Shown here piece after piece: positions 40,842 through 47,772 of a DNA stretch of 48,075 nucleotides. Numbering within the stretch: position 1 is the stretch's first letter; each line of letters begins with the position of its first letter. The stretch covers positions 1-48,075 of IMG/VR virus record IMGVR_UViG_3300024429_000014; one strand, 5' to 3'. The notes beneath the pieces are model-generated. The model searched no databases and was not told the origin of the DNA. It was given only the letters and a program-made list of their open reading frames with translations. The position numbers and the translations under genes were made by a program. This DNA comes from a virus.

Positions 40842-41066
40842 TTAAGCGAATCCTATGTCTTTCTTGCTACTCTCTAAGACCCTTAAGTCCATAAAGCACA
40901 GTATTAGTGGTACTTTTTGGACATCAACTAATGGATCGGTGTAGGTGTCAACGGTTGCTGTCAACTTATCTTTATTGGCCTTTGACAATAGTAATATTGT
41001 TGGGTTGTTTGTGTGGCTACATATCCATTCAGCGTAAGCCTTATTTATCTCATCAACTATATCCAT
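40842..41066 (-). CDS. Small phage protein, unknown function
   Basis: 74 residues: a helix (VDEINKAYAEWICSHTNNP) and beta strands (TILLLSKANKDKL, PLILCFMDLRVLES). No signal peptide. It precedes the terminase gene, with a weak ribosome site (GGAT). Confidence 0.65.
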   Translation of the reverse strand: MDIVDEINKAYAEWICSHTNNPTILLLSKANKDKLTATVDTYTDPLVDVQKVPLILCFMDLRVLESSKKDIGFA

Positions 41067-41069
41067 CTG

Positions 41070-41237
41070 TTATCCATTTAGATTGATTACAGGGCAACCT
41101 GGTGCGTCTAAGCTATGCTGTGTCAGGCGTTGTAACTTAGCAAGTCGCCTGCTCTTAATAGCCATGTTGCGGTAATGCACTTGTTGACGCTTAGAACTAC
41201 TATATCCGTACCATGAATAATACACTGATTCGCACAT
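41070..41237 (-). CDS. Small basic protein, unknown function
   Basis: 55 residues, rich in Ser, Arg and Gln (YSSSKRQQVHYRNMAIKSRRL). AGGA lies upstream; the leader repeats the ACAGGATAAAAT found before the 66-residue gene. Not recognised. Confidence 0.6.
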   Translation of the reverse strand: MCESVYYSWYGYSSSKRQQVHYRNMAIKSRRLAKLQRLTQHSLDAPGCPVINLNG

Positions 41238-41299
41238 TCTATTTTATCCTGTTACATAAATTGAACTCACTTACTGTTGTGGTGGCACATAGCCTACCA

Positions 41300-41500
41300 T
41301 CATAGGGTTGTGGCTTTGCGGTTCAGGCTCATCGGTCTAACAGGGGTCTTACTCACTGAAGCCTTTACAGGACATCCTCGTGCGTTTCCTGATGTACGTT
41401 TTGGGGTTAAAAATGCACTATCCTTATTTTTAGCCTCTAAACGCCGCTTACGCATGTACTCCCGTTGATAATCTGTTTTAGCCTTACCTTTTAATGCCAT
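41300..41500 (-). CDS. Small basic phage protein
   Basis: 66 residues with the widespread phage segment TDYQREYMRKRRLEAKNK, an arginine-rich helix probably for nucleic-acid binding, and a TPVRPMSLNRKATTL tail. AGGATAAA precedes the ATG. It lies just after the terminase small subunit. Confidence 0.7.
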   Translation of the reverse strand: MALKGKAKTDYQREYMRKRRLEAKNKDSAFLTPKRTSGNARGCPVKASVSKTPVRPMSLNRKATTL

Positions 41501-41501
41501 T

Positions 41502-41942
41502 TTATCCTGTTTCTCCTAACTCGTTATTTGTTAATAACTTAAGGTTAGACTTGGCTTGAGCTTTAGCATTTTCTATCTCCTCGGCTGTAAGTTCAGGGGG
41601 CGAATCATCAATATTCCTGATATTGTCCGTAAAATCGGCTTGAGACTTACCCAAAAGCTCACTGGCACGCAATCTATCGCCCATATTAGCCTTAGTATCA
41701 AGATATACTGTTGTCCAAAACTGCTGTCTTTCGGCTTTATCTGCGATATGTTCTGTTTTTGTTTTGTCATCTATAGTTTTGATGGCGACAATAAGTTGAA
41801 CATTAGTAAACAATTTCAACCCTGCACGTTCGCTGTAATATTTACTATATCCACCCGCTTGCAATGCTCTACTTTTGCATCTATGCTCACAAAATGCTGT
41901 TGCTATTGCTCCAACTGTGCTTTGGTCTTTTATGCTTGGCAT
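41502..41942 (-). CDS. Terminase small subunit (Terminase_2 type)
   Basis: 146 residues. A helix-turn-helix start (STVGAIATAFCEHRCKSRALQAGGYSK), middle with AERQQFWTTVYLDTKANMGDRLRASELLGKSQADF, which is the hallmark of the Terminase_2 family, and an acidic end. The small subunit recognises the packaging site and works with the large subunit (39024-40688). AAAGGAAAAA precedes the ATG. Confidence 0.85.
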   Translation of the reverse strand: MPSIKDQSTVGAIATAFCEHRCKSRALQAGGYSKYYSERAGLKLFTNVQLIVAIKTIDDKTKTEHIADKAERQQFWTTVYLDTKANMGDRLRASELLGKSQADFTDNIRNIDDSPPELTAEEIENAKAQAKSNLKLLTNNELGETG

Positions 41943-41967
41943 TTTTTCCTTTTTCCAGGCAACAAAA

Positions 41968-42011
41968 AAACACAGCAGATAAGGTGGTAAAGCCCTTTAC
42001 CGGCTGTGTTT
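41968..42011 (-). terminator. Terminator-like hairpin before the terminase genes
   Basis: AAACACAGC (41968-41976) and GCTGTGTTT (42003-42011) pair perfectly, with an inner GGTAAAG/CTTTACC stem; on the minus strand a run of seven T follows. It lies between the late promoter and the terminase genes, so it may be a control point for late transcription (terminator or anti-termination site). Confidence 0.75.
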
Positions 42012-42074
42012 GATTGTTCTTGGCGCCCTCAAGCTGGCCTGCTATCGGGCGAACCTGTTTATTTAGTTGTTAAT

Positions 42075-42260
42075 TCAGGAGGTTTTTGCGGATTCCCCGC
42101 AAGTATGTTCCTCCGTCCTCGCTTCCATAGCATCCAATCTATCCGCAGCGTCAGCAAGCTGCCTGTATGCTCTAATCCAGTGGTTGTTGGGAACGGCCTT
42201 AGCATTTTCTTCAGCTTTCTTGCACAAATTTTGCAATTCCTCTCTTGTAAATTCTTTCAT
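42075..42260 (-). CDS. Small phage protein, first in the late transcript
   Basis: 61 residues: helical (EELQNLCKKAEENAKAVP) with NNHWIRAYRQLADAADRLDAM, a block found in many phage proteins of unknown function. Its start follows the stop of the 26-codon leader frame by one base; no good ribosome site exists, so translation is probably coupled. Confidence 0.75.
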   Translation of the reverse strand: MKEFTREELQNLCKKAEENAKAVPNNHWIRAYRQLADAADRLDAMEARTEEHTCGESAKTS

Positions 42261-42261
42261 C

Positions 42262-42342
42262 TTAAAAAGTCCTTAAATGATGATTTACCCCTTTATGTTC
42301 CCCTTTTTCAACACTCCTTTGCTTCTTTTTCTCAACGCTCAT
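42262..42342 (-). CDS. 26-residue leaderless peptide at the late promoter
   Basis: ATG at 42342 lies seven bases after a perfect TATAAT, so the mRNA starts at or next to the codon. The peptide is very basic (SVEKKKQRSVEKGEHKGV). Its stop ends one base before the next start. It may bring ribosomes to the next gene or act as a regulatory leader peptide. Confidence 0.5.
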   Translation of the reverse strand: MSVEKKKQRSVEKGEHKGVNHHLRTF

Positions 42343-42349
42343 GTTGCGG

Positions 42350-42378
42350 ATTATAGACGCGTCCGTTCAAACTGTCAA
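42350..42378 (-). promoter_or_regulatory. Consensus late promoter
   Basis: On the minus strand TTGACA, exactly 17 bases, TATAAT: a perfect sigma-70 type promoter. It directs transcription into the terminase and head genes. Confidence 0.9.
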
Positions 42379-42472
42379 GATAAATGATTTATTTTTTTGG
42401 AAAACGTTTTAATATGCTTGAGCGGGCAAGAAGATGTAAGGGGTTTTTCACCTTTGCACTGAAAGACTGAAA

Positions 42473-42637
42473 TTACCAATTCACAAATTCCGAGAATTCG
42501 GGGGAGTCTATTATAGCTTGCTCAAGCTCGCAATCATCTTGCGACTTGCCAGCCCAAAACCAGCTAATCGAAACCACACCTATAACTATTGCTACGATAA
42601 TCGTATTTCGTATTTCTCGTATTTCCTTTTTATTCAT
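42473..42637 (-). CDS. Small single-span membrane protein
   Basis: 54 residues: a charged start (NKKEIREIRN), one membrane segment (about 12-31, TIIVAIVIGVVSISWFWAG) and an acidic tail. Good promoter upstream (42693-42721). It may act in exclusion or lysis; not recognised. Confidence 0.65.
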   Translation of the reverse strand: MNKKEIREIRNTIIVAIVIGVVSISWFWAGKSQDDCELEQAIIDSPEFSEFVNW

Positions 42638-42692
42638 TGCCTATCTTTCTATTTTCATAATTCTTATCTTTCTTCATTCTGCATTTTAAGCT

Positions 42693-42721
42693 ATTATCCT
42701 TGTTTTTGGGGTGATAAGCAA
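42693..42721 (-). promoter_or_regulatory. Promoter of the 54-residue membrane protein
   Basis: TTGCTT, 17 bases, GATAAT on the minus strand, about 55 bases before the ATG. Confidence 0.65.
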
Positions 42722-42754
42722 GGTTTCTTATCTTTGGCTAAAAGGCTTTAGGTT

Positions 42755-42782
42755 CTTCGAAGGCAAAACTTCGAAGGCAAAA
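42755..42782. repeat. Two tandem 14-bp repeats
   Basis: CTTCGAAGGCAAAA is repeated exactly (42755-42768 and 42769-42782). Each copy starts with the palindrome CTTCGAAG, so this is a candidate protein-binding site. Confidence 0.85.
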
Positions 42783-42815
42783 AAGCTACCTTTTCTATGA
42801 TGATCCACTCATTAC

Positions 42816-42852
42816 TACTAATCATATACTAATTTATAACAAATTAGTATAT
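42816..42852. promoter_or_regulatory. Operator-like repeats with a perfect 12-bp inverted repeat
   Basis: ATATACTAATTT (42824-42835) and its exact reverse complement (42841-42852) flank five bases. A further TACTAAT lies at 42816-42822, so the half-site occurs three times. There is no T-run; an operator is more likely than a terminator. Confidence 0.65.
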
Positions 42853-42861
42853 CTTCACTAC

Positions 42862-43005
42862 TCAGGCAAAATACACAGTTATACCATCTGACATATGCGA
42901 TTCAATTCCGTCCGTGAAATGAAAATCTTTACCCACTCTCAATACAATACTATAGTCAAATTTCTCTGCCAAGTACCAAAATAGTCGTCTCATTATTTTA
43001 TTCAT
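42862..43005 (-). CDS. Small protein, leaderless gene
   Basis: 47 residues (NKIMRRLFWYLAEKFDYSIV at the start, then beta strands), not recognised. The ATG at 43005 is seven bases after the -10 box of a good promoter (43013-43041) and there is no ribosome site. The frame is open further upstream, but that part includes the promoter itself. Confidence 0.6.
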   Translation of the reverse strand: MNKIMRRLFWYLAEKFDYSIVLRVGKDFHFTDGIESHMSDGITVYFA

Positions 43006-43012
43006 AACAGTC

Positions 43013-43041
43013 ATTATCCCCGGTCCCGCCCAAATAATCAA
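43013..43041 (-). promoter_or_regulatory. Promoter of the 47-residue gene
   Basis: TTGATT, 17 bases, GATAAT on the minus strand. It faces away from the plus-strand promoter at 43074. Confidence 0.7.
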
Positions 43042-43073
43042 GGGAAAATTTTTATTATTTCTCAAGATTTCTC

Positions 43074-43101
43074 TTGACAACGCCGATATATACTGTATAC
43101 T
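43074..43101 (+). promoter_or_regulatory. Promoter of the plus-strand regulatory operon
   Basis: TTGACA, 16 bases, TATACT. The -10 box is overlapped by the palindrome TACTAT-TAT-ATAGTA (43098-43112), which could be the operator of this promoter. Confidence 0.8.
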
Positions 43102-43112
43102 ATTATATAGTA
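43098..43112. promoter_or_regulatory. Operator-like palindrome on the -10 box
   Basis: TACTAT and ATAGTA with a 3-base spacer, overlapping the -10 of the plus promoter. It shares the TACTA half-site with the repeats at 42816-42852. Confidence 0.6.
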
Positions 43113-43139
43113 ATATCAACCTTTTTAGGAGACTGGAAA

Positions 43140-43433
43140 ATGAAAATTACAATCAATCACAACGGTTACCACGGTTGGCATAGAGTTGGGATAACTGGTG
43201 AGCCTGAGGAGCTTAGCAAGGCAGGGAGCTACCGCGTAATAGTATCCGCCAGGACAGCCCGACGGGTCAATAATACGGTCTGCGGTCATGCCGATTGTCA
43301 GTGCGGCGAGGCAATAGCCTCAATACCCGATGATCTCCGCGATACTGATTGCACAGATCAAGCTGTCTATTATCCCTCGGAGGACGACGGCAAGACTGGT
43401 GAGATAAGTGGCAACTACCCGCAAGGCTCTTAG
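43140..43433 (+). CDS. First gene of plus-strand operon, unknown function
   Basis: 97 residues from the ATG at 43140 (GGAGACTGGAAA before it). Beta-rich start (KITINHNGYHGWHRVGIT), then SARTARRVNNTVCGHADCQC with three Cys and one His that may bind a metal, and an acidic end. Not recognised. Confidence 0.75.
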   Translation: MKITINHNGYHGWHRVGITGEPEELSKAGSYRVIVSARTARRVNNTVCGHADCQCGEAIASIPDDLRDTDCTDQAVYYPSEDDGKTGEISGNYPQGS

Positions 43434-43500
43434 GTTGCTCCGAACGGCGGAAGACTGAAAAAATTCTACAAAGAAAACCCTTAATACAGGAGATAGGAAA

Positions 43501-43779
43501 ATGGAAACTAATATGAATGCCGAAATACATACAACGTTAAGAACCAAAGGTCAAAAATTGATAAACGCAGCGCGGGCTTTTTGGAAAGTACACCAAAAAT
43601 TGGCTGGACCAAGGGCAGTAGTGTGGTTAAAAGCTACAGATGGCCATTTTATATTATTCACAAGGTGTGAATATTTAGAACGCATACAAAGCGTTATAAA
43701 CCCAATAAGCGAGGAAACTCCCCTTGACGAGCCTTTTATAGAAAAGACTAAAACTGATCTCCCTTGCGTTATCGATTAA
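43501..43779 (+). CDS. Plus-strand operon gene 2, unknown function
   Basis: 92 residues, with a helix (GQKLINAARAFWKVHQKL) and a strand (AVVWLKATDGHFILFTRCEYL). GGAGATAGG precedes the ATG. The pattern is that of many phage proteins of unknown role. Confidence 0.75.
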   Translation: METNMNAEIHTTLRTKGQKLINAARAFWKVHQKLAGPRAVVWLKATDGHFILFTRCEYLERIQSVINPISEETPLDEPFIEKTKTDLPCVID

Positions 43780-43884
43780 CCCCTTAAATCGTTCCGGAGA
43801 AGCCCGTTTTGCGCAGTTTAGCCCGAATACAGGCATAAATGACAATTTAATAGTGGACTGAAAAGTCCGGAAAGTGAGGTAATT

Positions 43885-44289
43885 ATGAGTTATTACAATT
43901 TACGAATAAGCTACAATTACACCGTTGCAAACAAAAAAGAGGAAGCTGAAGTTCTTAGCGCTTACGAGGAAGCTGGCAAAGGATTAGAATTGCTGCCTTA
44001 TTTTGAAGTAAAAGAAACAAGCCAACAAACAAAACAACAGATTGATGATGACTGTAGTCAGCGAACGCCCGAACAGTGGCTGGAAGCTGTACCAAGTCTC
44101 ACAAAATTAGAGGCGATACTGACCTCCTATTATTGGAGCGTAGACAATGTTGATCAATCCCACATAGATTATTTAAATGCACATTTAGACGAGATCAAAA
44201 ACAAGTATAATGATTCCGCAGGTGACGAGTGTGCCTTGGGCGGAGTCTGTTTCCTCGAAATTACAGAAAGTGAGGACAAAAATGGCTAA
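43885..44289 (+). CDS. Plus-strand operon gene 3, unknown function
   Basis: 134 residues, acidic and helical. Starts with a strand YYNLRISYNYTV, and has WLEAVPSLTKLEAIL and a Cys-containing CALGGVCFLE near the end. GAGGT precedes the ATG. It overlaps the next gene by eight bases. Confidence 0.75.
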   Translation: MSYYNLRISYNYTVANKKEEAEVLSAYEEAGKGLELLPYFEVKETSQQTKQQIDDDCSQRTPEQWLEAVPSLTKLEAILTSYYWSVDNVDQSHIDYLNAHLDEIKNKYNDSAGDECALGGVCFLEITESEDKNG

Positions 44290-44455
44290 AACAGAATCTA
44301 CATATATGAGAGTTCATAAAGACACGTTAGAACAACTTAAAAAACGACTCGCTGAATATATCGGGAAAACCGGTAAGCTGATGAGTATGCCGGCTTTTCT
44401 TGACGTACTCTCGCGGGTCAAACTCAAGGATTTGCCGGAAAAAGATTCAAGTTAA
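44282..44455 (+). CDS. Ribbon-helix-helix-like protein (regulator candidate)
   Basis: 57 residues from the ATG at 44282 (GAGGA before it). The sequence fits the ribbon-helix-helix pattern: a short strand (STYMRVH), helix 1 (KDTLEQLKKRLAEYIG) and helix 2 (SMPAFLDVLSRV). Arc- and CopG-like proteins of this size repress promoters; the palindrome in its own promoter is a possible target. Its stop overlaps the stop of the convergent 72-residue gene. Confidence 0.65.
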   Translation: MAKTESTYMRVHKDTLEQLKKRLAEYIGKTGKLMSMPAFLDVLSRVKLKDLPEKDSS

Positions 44456-44670
44456 TTGAATCCATGTATCCATTTTTCCATCTCAAGTCTACTATCTAAA
44501 TGGCCGCCAAACAAAAGCGCGGCCCCCAATACTAACCCTGGATGATTCATCGTCTCAGAATGTTTCGACATATCTGAAACAAAAGAAGCATATGCTTGAG
44601 TTGTTTCTCCATCATTAACATATTCTATCGCTCTATCTTTACACCATTGTAAGTGCTCTGCTCTATTCAT
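44452..44670 (-). CDS. Conserved small phage protein
   Basis: 72 residues beginning NRAEHLQWCKDRAIEYV, with ASFVSDMSKHSET and LFGGHLDSRLEMEKWIHGF. This family is common in phages of very different hosts; its function is unknown. It ends the transcript that crosses the join. Confidence 0.85.
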   Translation of the reverse strand: MNRAEHLQWCKDRAIEYVNDGETTQAYASFVSDMSKHSETMNHPGLVLGAALLFGGHLDSRLEMEKWIHGFN

Positions 44671-44721
44671 TACTTTGCCTCGTTTTCAAAATGTAATAAT
44701 CCCTCTCTCAAAACTTTCAAT

Positions 44722-45159
44722 TCAATCTTTGAGTTTCTTATTTTCAGCTTCAAGTTGTTTGATTTTACCCAAGGCCATTTTCACTTTAGCTGCGTAAGTT
44801 CTAAACCATCCGCCGCTAATAACATGCCTCCCATAACTTGCGAGCATACACAGATATTCAATATCAGATTCCACAAATTCAGCCTTGATTTTTTCATTAC
44901 GTATATCATCTTCACTTTTTATTCTATCTTTTGCTGTTTTCAGTTCCGCTTTAAGGCTGTTGTTTTCAGTCTCAAGCTGCCCAATATAGCACCCCTCTTT
45001 ATGTCCAGCCTCATCGGTCTCAAAACATTCTGAGCAACCGCCCGACTCCTGAAACTCGGTTGCTTGCTCCATCCATGCGTCAGATTTCTCAAGTTGCTCA
45101 ATCCTTTTCCCCATTTTTATAATCGTTGCCGCGTTTTGTTGCTCTGTTGTATCAGTCAT
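44722..45159 (-). CDS. Coiled-coil protein with Cys cluster
   Basis: 145 residues: two coiled-coil regions (about 15-35 and 65-105, then a C-terminal QLEAENKKLK) around a CSECFETDEAGHKEGC segment that may bind zinc. No membrane segment. Function unknown. Confidence 0.7.
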   Translation of the reverse strand: MTDTTEQQNAATIIKMGKRIEQLEKSDAWMEQATEFQESGGCSECFETDEAGHKEGCYIGQLETENNSLKAELKTAKDRIKSEDDIRNEKIKAEFVESDIEYLCMLASYGRHVISGGWFRTYAAKVKMALGKIKQLEAENKKLKD

Positions 45160-45176
45160 TATTTCACCTGTCCTTT

Positions 45177-45392
45177 CTAAGGCCTCAAGTGTTTTTGCAA
45201 ATCAATAATTGTATAAGTTCCTTTTTTTCTACAGGCCTTCGAGCAGAATTTATAAATCTTTTCATCATCTAAGTCTTTATAACTCCCAAACCACGACCAG
45301 TTTTCATCCCAAATACCATATCGCTTGCATATATGACATTGATGTAGTTGCCTGCCCTCTAAGTTCTCTCCCAATACCAATTTCAAGGGCAT
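45177..45392 (-). CDS. Small zinc-finger protein
   Basis: 71 residues. HQCHICKRYG (about 17-26) and FCSKACRKKG (about 49-58) form a treble-clef-like pair. GGTGAG lies upstream. Perhaps an accessory of DNA metabolism. Confidence 0.75.
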   Translation of the reverse strand: MPLKLVLGENLEGRQLHQCHICKRYGIWDENWSWFGSYKDLDDEKIYKFCSKACRKKGTYTIIDLQKHLRP

Positions 45393-45410
45393 TTCTTACT
45401 CACCGCCTTT

Positions 45411-45638
45411 CTACTTTTTCAAAAGGAGGAATTTAAGAATATCCTCGAAGAAAGATGTTTCTCTGCTATCGACGACTATCTTAATGCCGTTGCTCTCGAC
45501 CTCTATTTTCATAGGCCTGTCCAAAATAGCTTCGATATGGTTCGGATCGTGTATTATCACTTCCCCTTTGTGCTGTTTGACTCCACAGCCCGCGCAGAAT
45601 AAGATGAGCATGATAAGAATTGTTAGAATTGTTTTCAT
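45411..45638 (-). CDS. Putative small lipoprotein
   Basis: 75 residues from the ATG at 45638 (GAGAGAA before it). Hydrophobic signal (TILTILIMLILFCAGC) with a modified lipobox, since Cys stands at the third position before the target Cys. The soluble part (VIIHDPNHIEAIL, IKIVVDSRE) is short. It could be an outer-membrane spanin, near the candidate lysin. Confidence 0.65.
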   Translation of the reverse strand: MKTILTILIMLILFCAGCGVKQHKGEVIIHDPNHIEAILDRPMKIEVESNGIKIVVDSRETSFFEDILKFLLLKK

Positions 45639-45643
45639 TTCTC

Positions 45644-45823
45644 TCAATCTCCCAAGACCTCGCTTTCCACTAAACTAAGACTGTCTATAAAAGCTATGGG
45701 TTTATCATCTACAACAACCAACCTTGGCAAAGAGGCGGAAATATTATCAAACATAATTTCGCCAATATCTTTAGGCAGAGAATCGGCATCTACTTCAAAT
45801 TCAATTTTAAGTGATACTTTCAT
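45644..45823 (-). CDS. Small acidic protein
   Basis: 59 residues from the ATG at 45823 (GGAGG five bases before). Starts with a strand KVSLKIEFEVDADSLP, then an acidic end. ATGA overlaps the upstream stop. Not recognised. Confidence 0.7.
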   Translation of the reverse strand: MKVSLKIEFEVDADSLPKDIGEIMFDNISASLPRLVVVDDKPIAFIDSLSLVESEVLGD

Positions 45824-46056
45824 GGCGACCTCCATAACTTCCAGCCCTTACGGCGATAATGCGAGCAACGCTTAATTTCAGCTTCATTAACCCAAGCATT
45901 CTGCATGTCACAATTGACTGGCTGGTAGTGTGTACGAGCAAAGAAAGCACAATGCTTACAATCCCTGCACCGTCTCGGCTTTCTGCGTAGATAAGACAAT
46001 AGACAAAAAGCCATACCGATAAAGCTAACCACAATAAATATGCCATTGATAATCAT
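45820..46056 (-). CDS. Membrane-anchored Cys-rich protein
   Basis: 78 residues: an N-terminal membrane segment (about 2-23, IINGIFIVVSFIGMAFCLLSY) and a basic Cys-rich domain (CRDCKHCAFFARTHY, then VNCDM and KRCSHY) that probably binds zinc. GAGG lies upstream. The other frame in this place is a shadow. Confidence 0.75.
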   Translation of the reverse strand: MIINGIFIVVSFIGMAFCLLSYLRRKPRRCRDCKHCAFFARTHYQPVNCDMQNAWVNEAEIKRCSHYRRKGWKLWRSP

Positions 46057-46078
46057 TTTGGCCTCACACTTAAAATTT

Positions 46079-46291
46079 TTACTCTTCTTGGCTTTCTTTG
46101 TGTGCCCTTACAAGCCATTCATAAGTTTCTTTTGTACCCAAGATAAATTCGCCGTGCGGTGGAAGTATATCCATATAAGATAGAGTATCAGTAACTTCAT
46201 CAATGCCGCCATTCCCATAAACAGAAAACCATAAATCATTGTTTTTTGCATAGTTAAGGAACAATCTTAAATAATCTTTGCGTTTTTTCAT
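46079..46291 (-). CDS. Small phage protein, unknown function
   Basis: 70 residues from the ATG at 46291 (GAGGAT before it). Contains NNDLWFSVYGNGGIDEVTD, a likely small alpha/beta fold. Not recognised. Confidence 0.7.
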   Translation of the reverse strand: MKKRKDYLRLFLNYAKNNDLWFSVYGNGGIDEVTDTLSYMDILPPHGEFILGTKETYEWLVRAHKESQEE

Positions 46292-46315
46292 TTTATCCTC
46301 GCACTTCAAAAATTC

Positions 46316-46888
46316 TTATACTAACGGTTTAGGTTCTCCGTATTTCTTTGCCAGAATATAAGCAAGTCTGCGTGGCGATATTCGCTTAAACTGCTTAGGA
46401 ATAATCCCCCATAAGTACCCCACCCATGCACATATCTCACTACATGCCCAAGCAAACTTGCTTTGGATAATAAATGGTTGCATGAAACTCAGGATATATC
46501 CATAGTCATACCTGCCGCCGATAAGTCTCTTTGCTTCGGCAAGCTCTACTTCATACCGCTCAGGGTCAACTTCGACCTCGATATATTCCCATCGTTCAGG
46601 ATGTTTAAGAACTTTATTGGCAGGAGCGAATCTGACACCGTTGGCATCACCTCTTGTAGTCGATGAGAAGCATTGGCCAAAATAACTGCGTCGAATACCT
46701 TTTTTTGTCATAAACTCCAGTGATTCAAATCTCCCAGTTTCGTCAGGTATCCAAATTTCCACGTGGCTAAAATTATACTTCAATACTTTCCAGTTGTAGA
46801 AACATCCAAGTAACCACGTCCAACCAACAATGAGTTTGCCAACTCCACGTTCACCTAACGGAGTATGAAACAAAAATCTAACTTTCAT
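46316..46888 (-). CDS. Permuted NlpC/P60-like (YiiX-type) hydrolase, lysin candidate
   Basis: 190 residues. A first catalytic-type His lies in NFSHVEIWIPDE (H42), and the Cys in FAWACSEICAW (C149) comes at the C-terminal side; this reversed order is that of permuted papain-like amidases. Conserved-looking boxes are CFSSTTRGDANGVRF, RLIGGRYDYGYI. Such enzymes may cut peptidoglycan peptides or lipids. No other lysin was recognised, so it is the best candidate for lysis, but its place among early genes is unusual for that job. Confidence 0.75.
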   Translation of the reverse strand: MKVRFLFHTPLGERGVGKLIVGWTWLLGCFYNWKVLKYNFSHVEIWIPDETGRFESLEFMTKKGIRRSYFGQCFSSTTRGDANGVRFAPANKVLKHPERWEYIEVEVDPERYEVELAEAKRLIGGRYDYGYILSFMQPFIIQSKFAWACSEICAWVGYLWGIIPKQFKRISPRRLAYILAKKYGEPKPLV

Positions 46889-47067
46889 TTTTCATTTGCC
46901 TTTCGGAAATTCGCCAAACATTTTTTGCACACATGACACTCTTTTATATATTTCAGATTCTTATTTGAAGCAAATATATCGCCCTTTTTGAAATTGCGGC
47001 TACAAAGCGCGATAACTGGTTTTTTATTATCAAAATATATATGTACTTTTCTCGTTTCAGTTCCCAT
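46885..47067 (-). CDS. Small zinc-binding protein
   Basis: 60 residues with ECHVCKKC and an earlier Cys in IALCSRNF. AAGGAT precedes the ATG and its TGA overlaps the start of the hydrolase gene. Not recognised. Confidence 0.7.
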   Translation of the reverse strand: MGTETRKVHIYFDNKKPVIALCSRNFKKGDIFASNKNLKYIKECHVCKKCLANFRKANEK

Positions 47068-47212
47068 TTTTATCCTTTTTTCTTTTCCAATTTTCCGTTA
47101 CCCTGTTTAGAAGTGCCGTCAAAATCATTATAAAAAACATACCCAACATACATCCCAAACCCAGCATTTCAACTTCGTTTCCGCCACAGGCGGATTTCGC
47201 TTCACTCAACAT
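47057..47212 (-). CDS. Small membrane protein
   Basis: 51 residues with one membrane segment (about 16-36, MLGLGCMLGMFFIMILTALL) and a basic tail (RKKDKNGN). AAAGGTG precedes the ATG. It overlaps the next gene by 11 bases. A holin role is possible because of the hydrolase downstream. Confidence 0.6.
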   Translation of the reverse strand: MLSEAKSACGGNEVEMLGLGCMLGMFFIMILTALLNRVTENWKRKKDKNGN

Positions 47213-47236
47213 TTTTCACCTTTCGGCCTCTATTCA

Positions 47237-47599
47237 TTATGGCGACAAATCAGAAAGTTCGTAATATCCGGCTGTAAGTGTTTCTATTAAATAAGGAGTA
47301 ATTTCGTGTGCGTCTCCCGTTCCCAAGCCACCGAACTTTAAGCCTGCTGTTAAGCCGCATTGTTTTACAATTTCCCACATTTTAGGATGGTCTTTATCCC
47401 CTTTTCCCTCAACCATGCCTATTTGTTCAGGATGGCCACAAATGACTTTATACGGTGCTTTTGGGGTAAAAAAACCAAACCAAAATCCGTTTTTTAGTCT
47501 CATACTCAATGGAACTTGGGGATTCCGTATAAAAATTGTCACTTTTTCATAACCAGCCTGTTTACACTTTAATAGAAGCTCTCTTGTTTTTTTAGTCAT
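47237..47599 (-). CDS. Small phage protein, unknown function
   Basis: 120 residues: a helix (TRELLLKCKQAGYE), strands (KVTIFIRNPQVP), a GFWFGFFTPKAPYKVICG box, then an end with FGGLGTGDAHEITPYLIETL. No known motif. AAGGAG precedes the ATG. Confidence 0.75.
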   Translation of the reverse strand: MTKKTRELLLKCKQAGYEKVTIFIRNPQVPLSMRLKNGFWFGFFTPKAPYKVICGHPEQIGMVEGKGDKDHPKMWEIVKQCGLTAGLKFGGLGTGDAHEITPYLIETLTAGYYELSDLSP

Positions 47600-47762
47600 T
47601 ATCAGTCTCCTTTTTTGTTTTCGTATCTTCTCGCCCGTGCTTTGCGCCGTGAATAAACGCCATTATAAACGCAGGCCTAAAAACTTTATCGCAAAGAAAA
47701 TCAGCGTGTTTTTCGGCTAATACTCTATATTCCCTTTCTTTTCCCGATGATAGTTCTGTCAT
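47592..47762 (-). CDS. Small phage protein, unknown function
   Basis: 56 residues, helical, with FLCDKVFRPAFIMAFIHGAKHGRED, a pattern seen in small phage proteins. AAGGAG... precedes the ATG; it overlaps the next gene by eight bases. Confidence 0.7.
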   Translation of the reverse strand: MTELSSGKEREYRVLAEKHADFLCDKVFRPAFIMAFIHGAKHGREDTKTKKETDND

Positions 47763-47772
47763 TATAATCTCC

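Noticed and set aside
44671-44721. Possible 16-codon frame ending as TAATG before the 72-residue gene
   Set aside because: Would need a TTG start without a ribosome site; it is more likely a frame-shifted remnant.
45807-46046. 79-residue hydrophobic frame
   Set aside because: Overlaps the 78-residue gene in another frame, without a ribosome site; the other frame has GAGG and Cys motifs.
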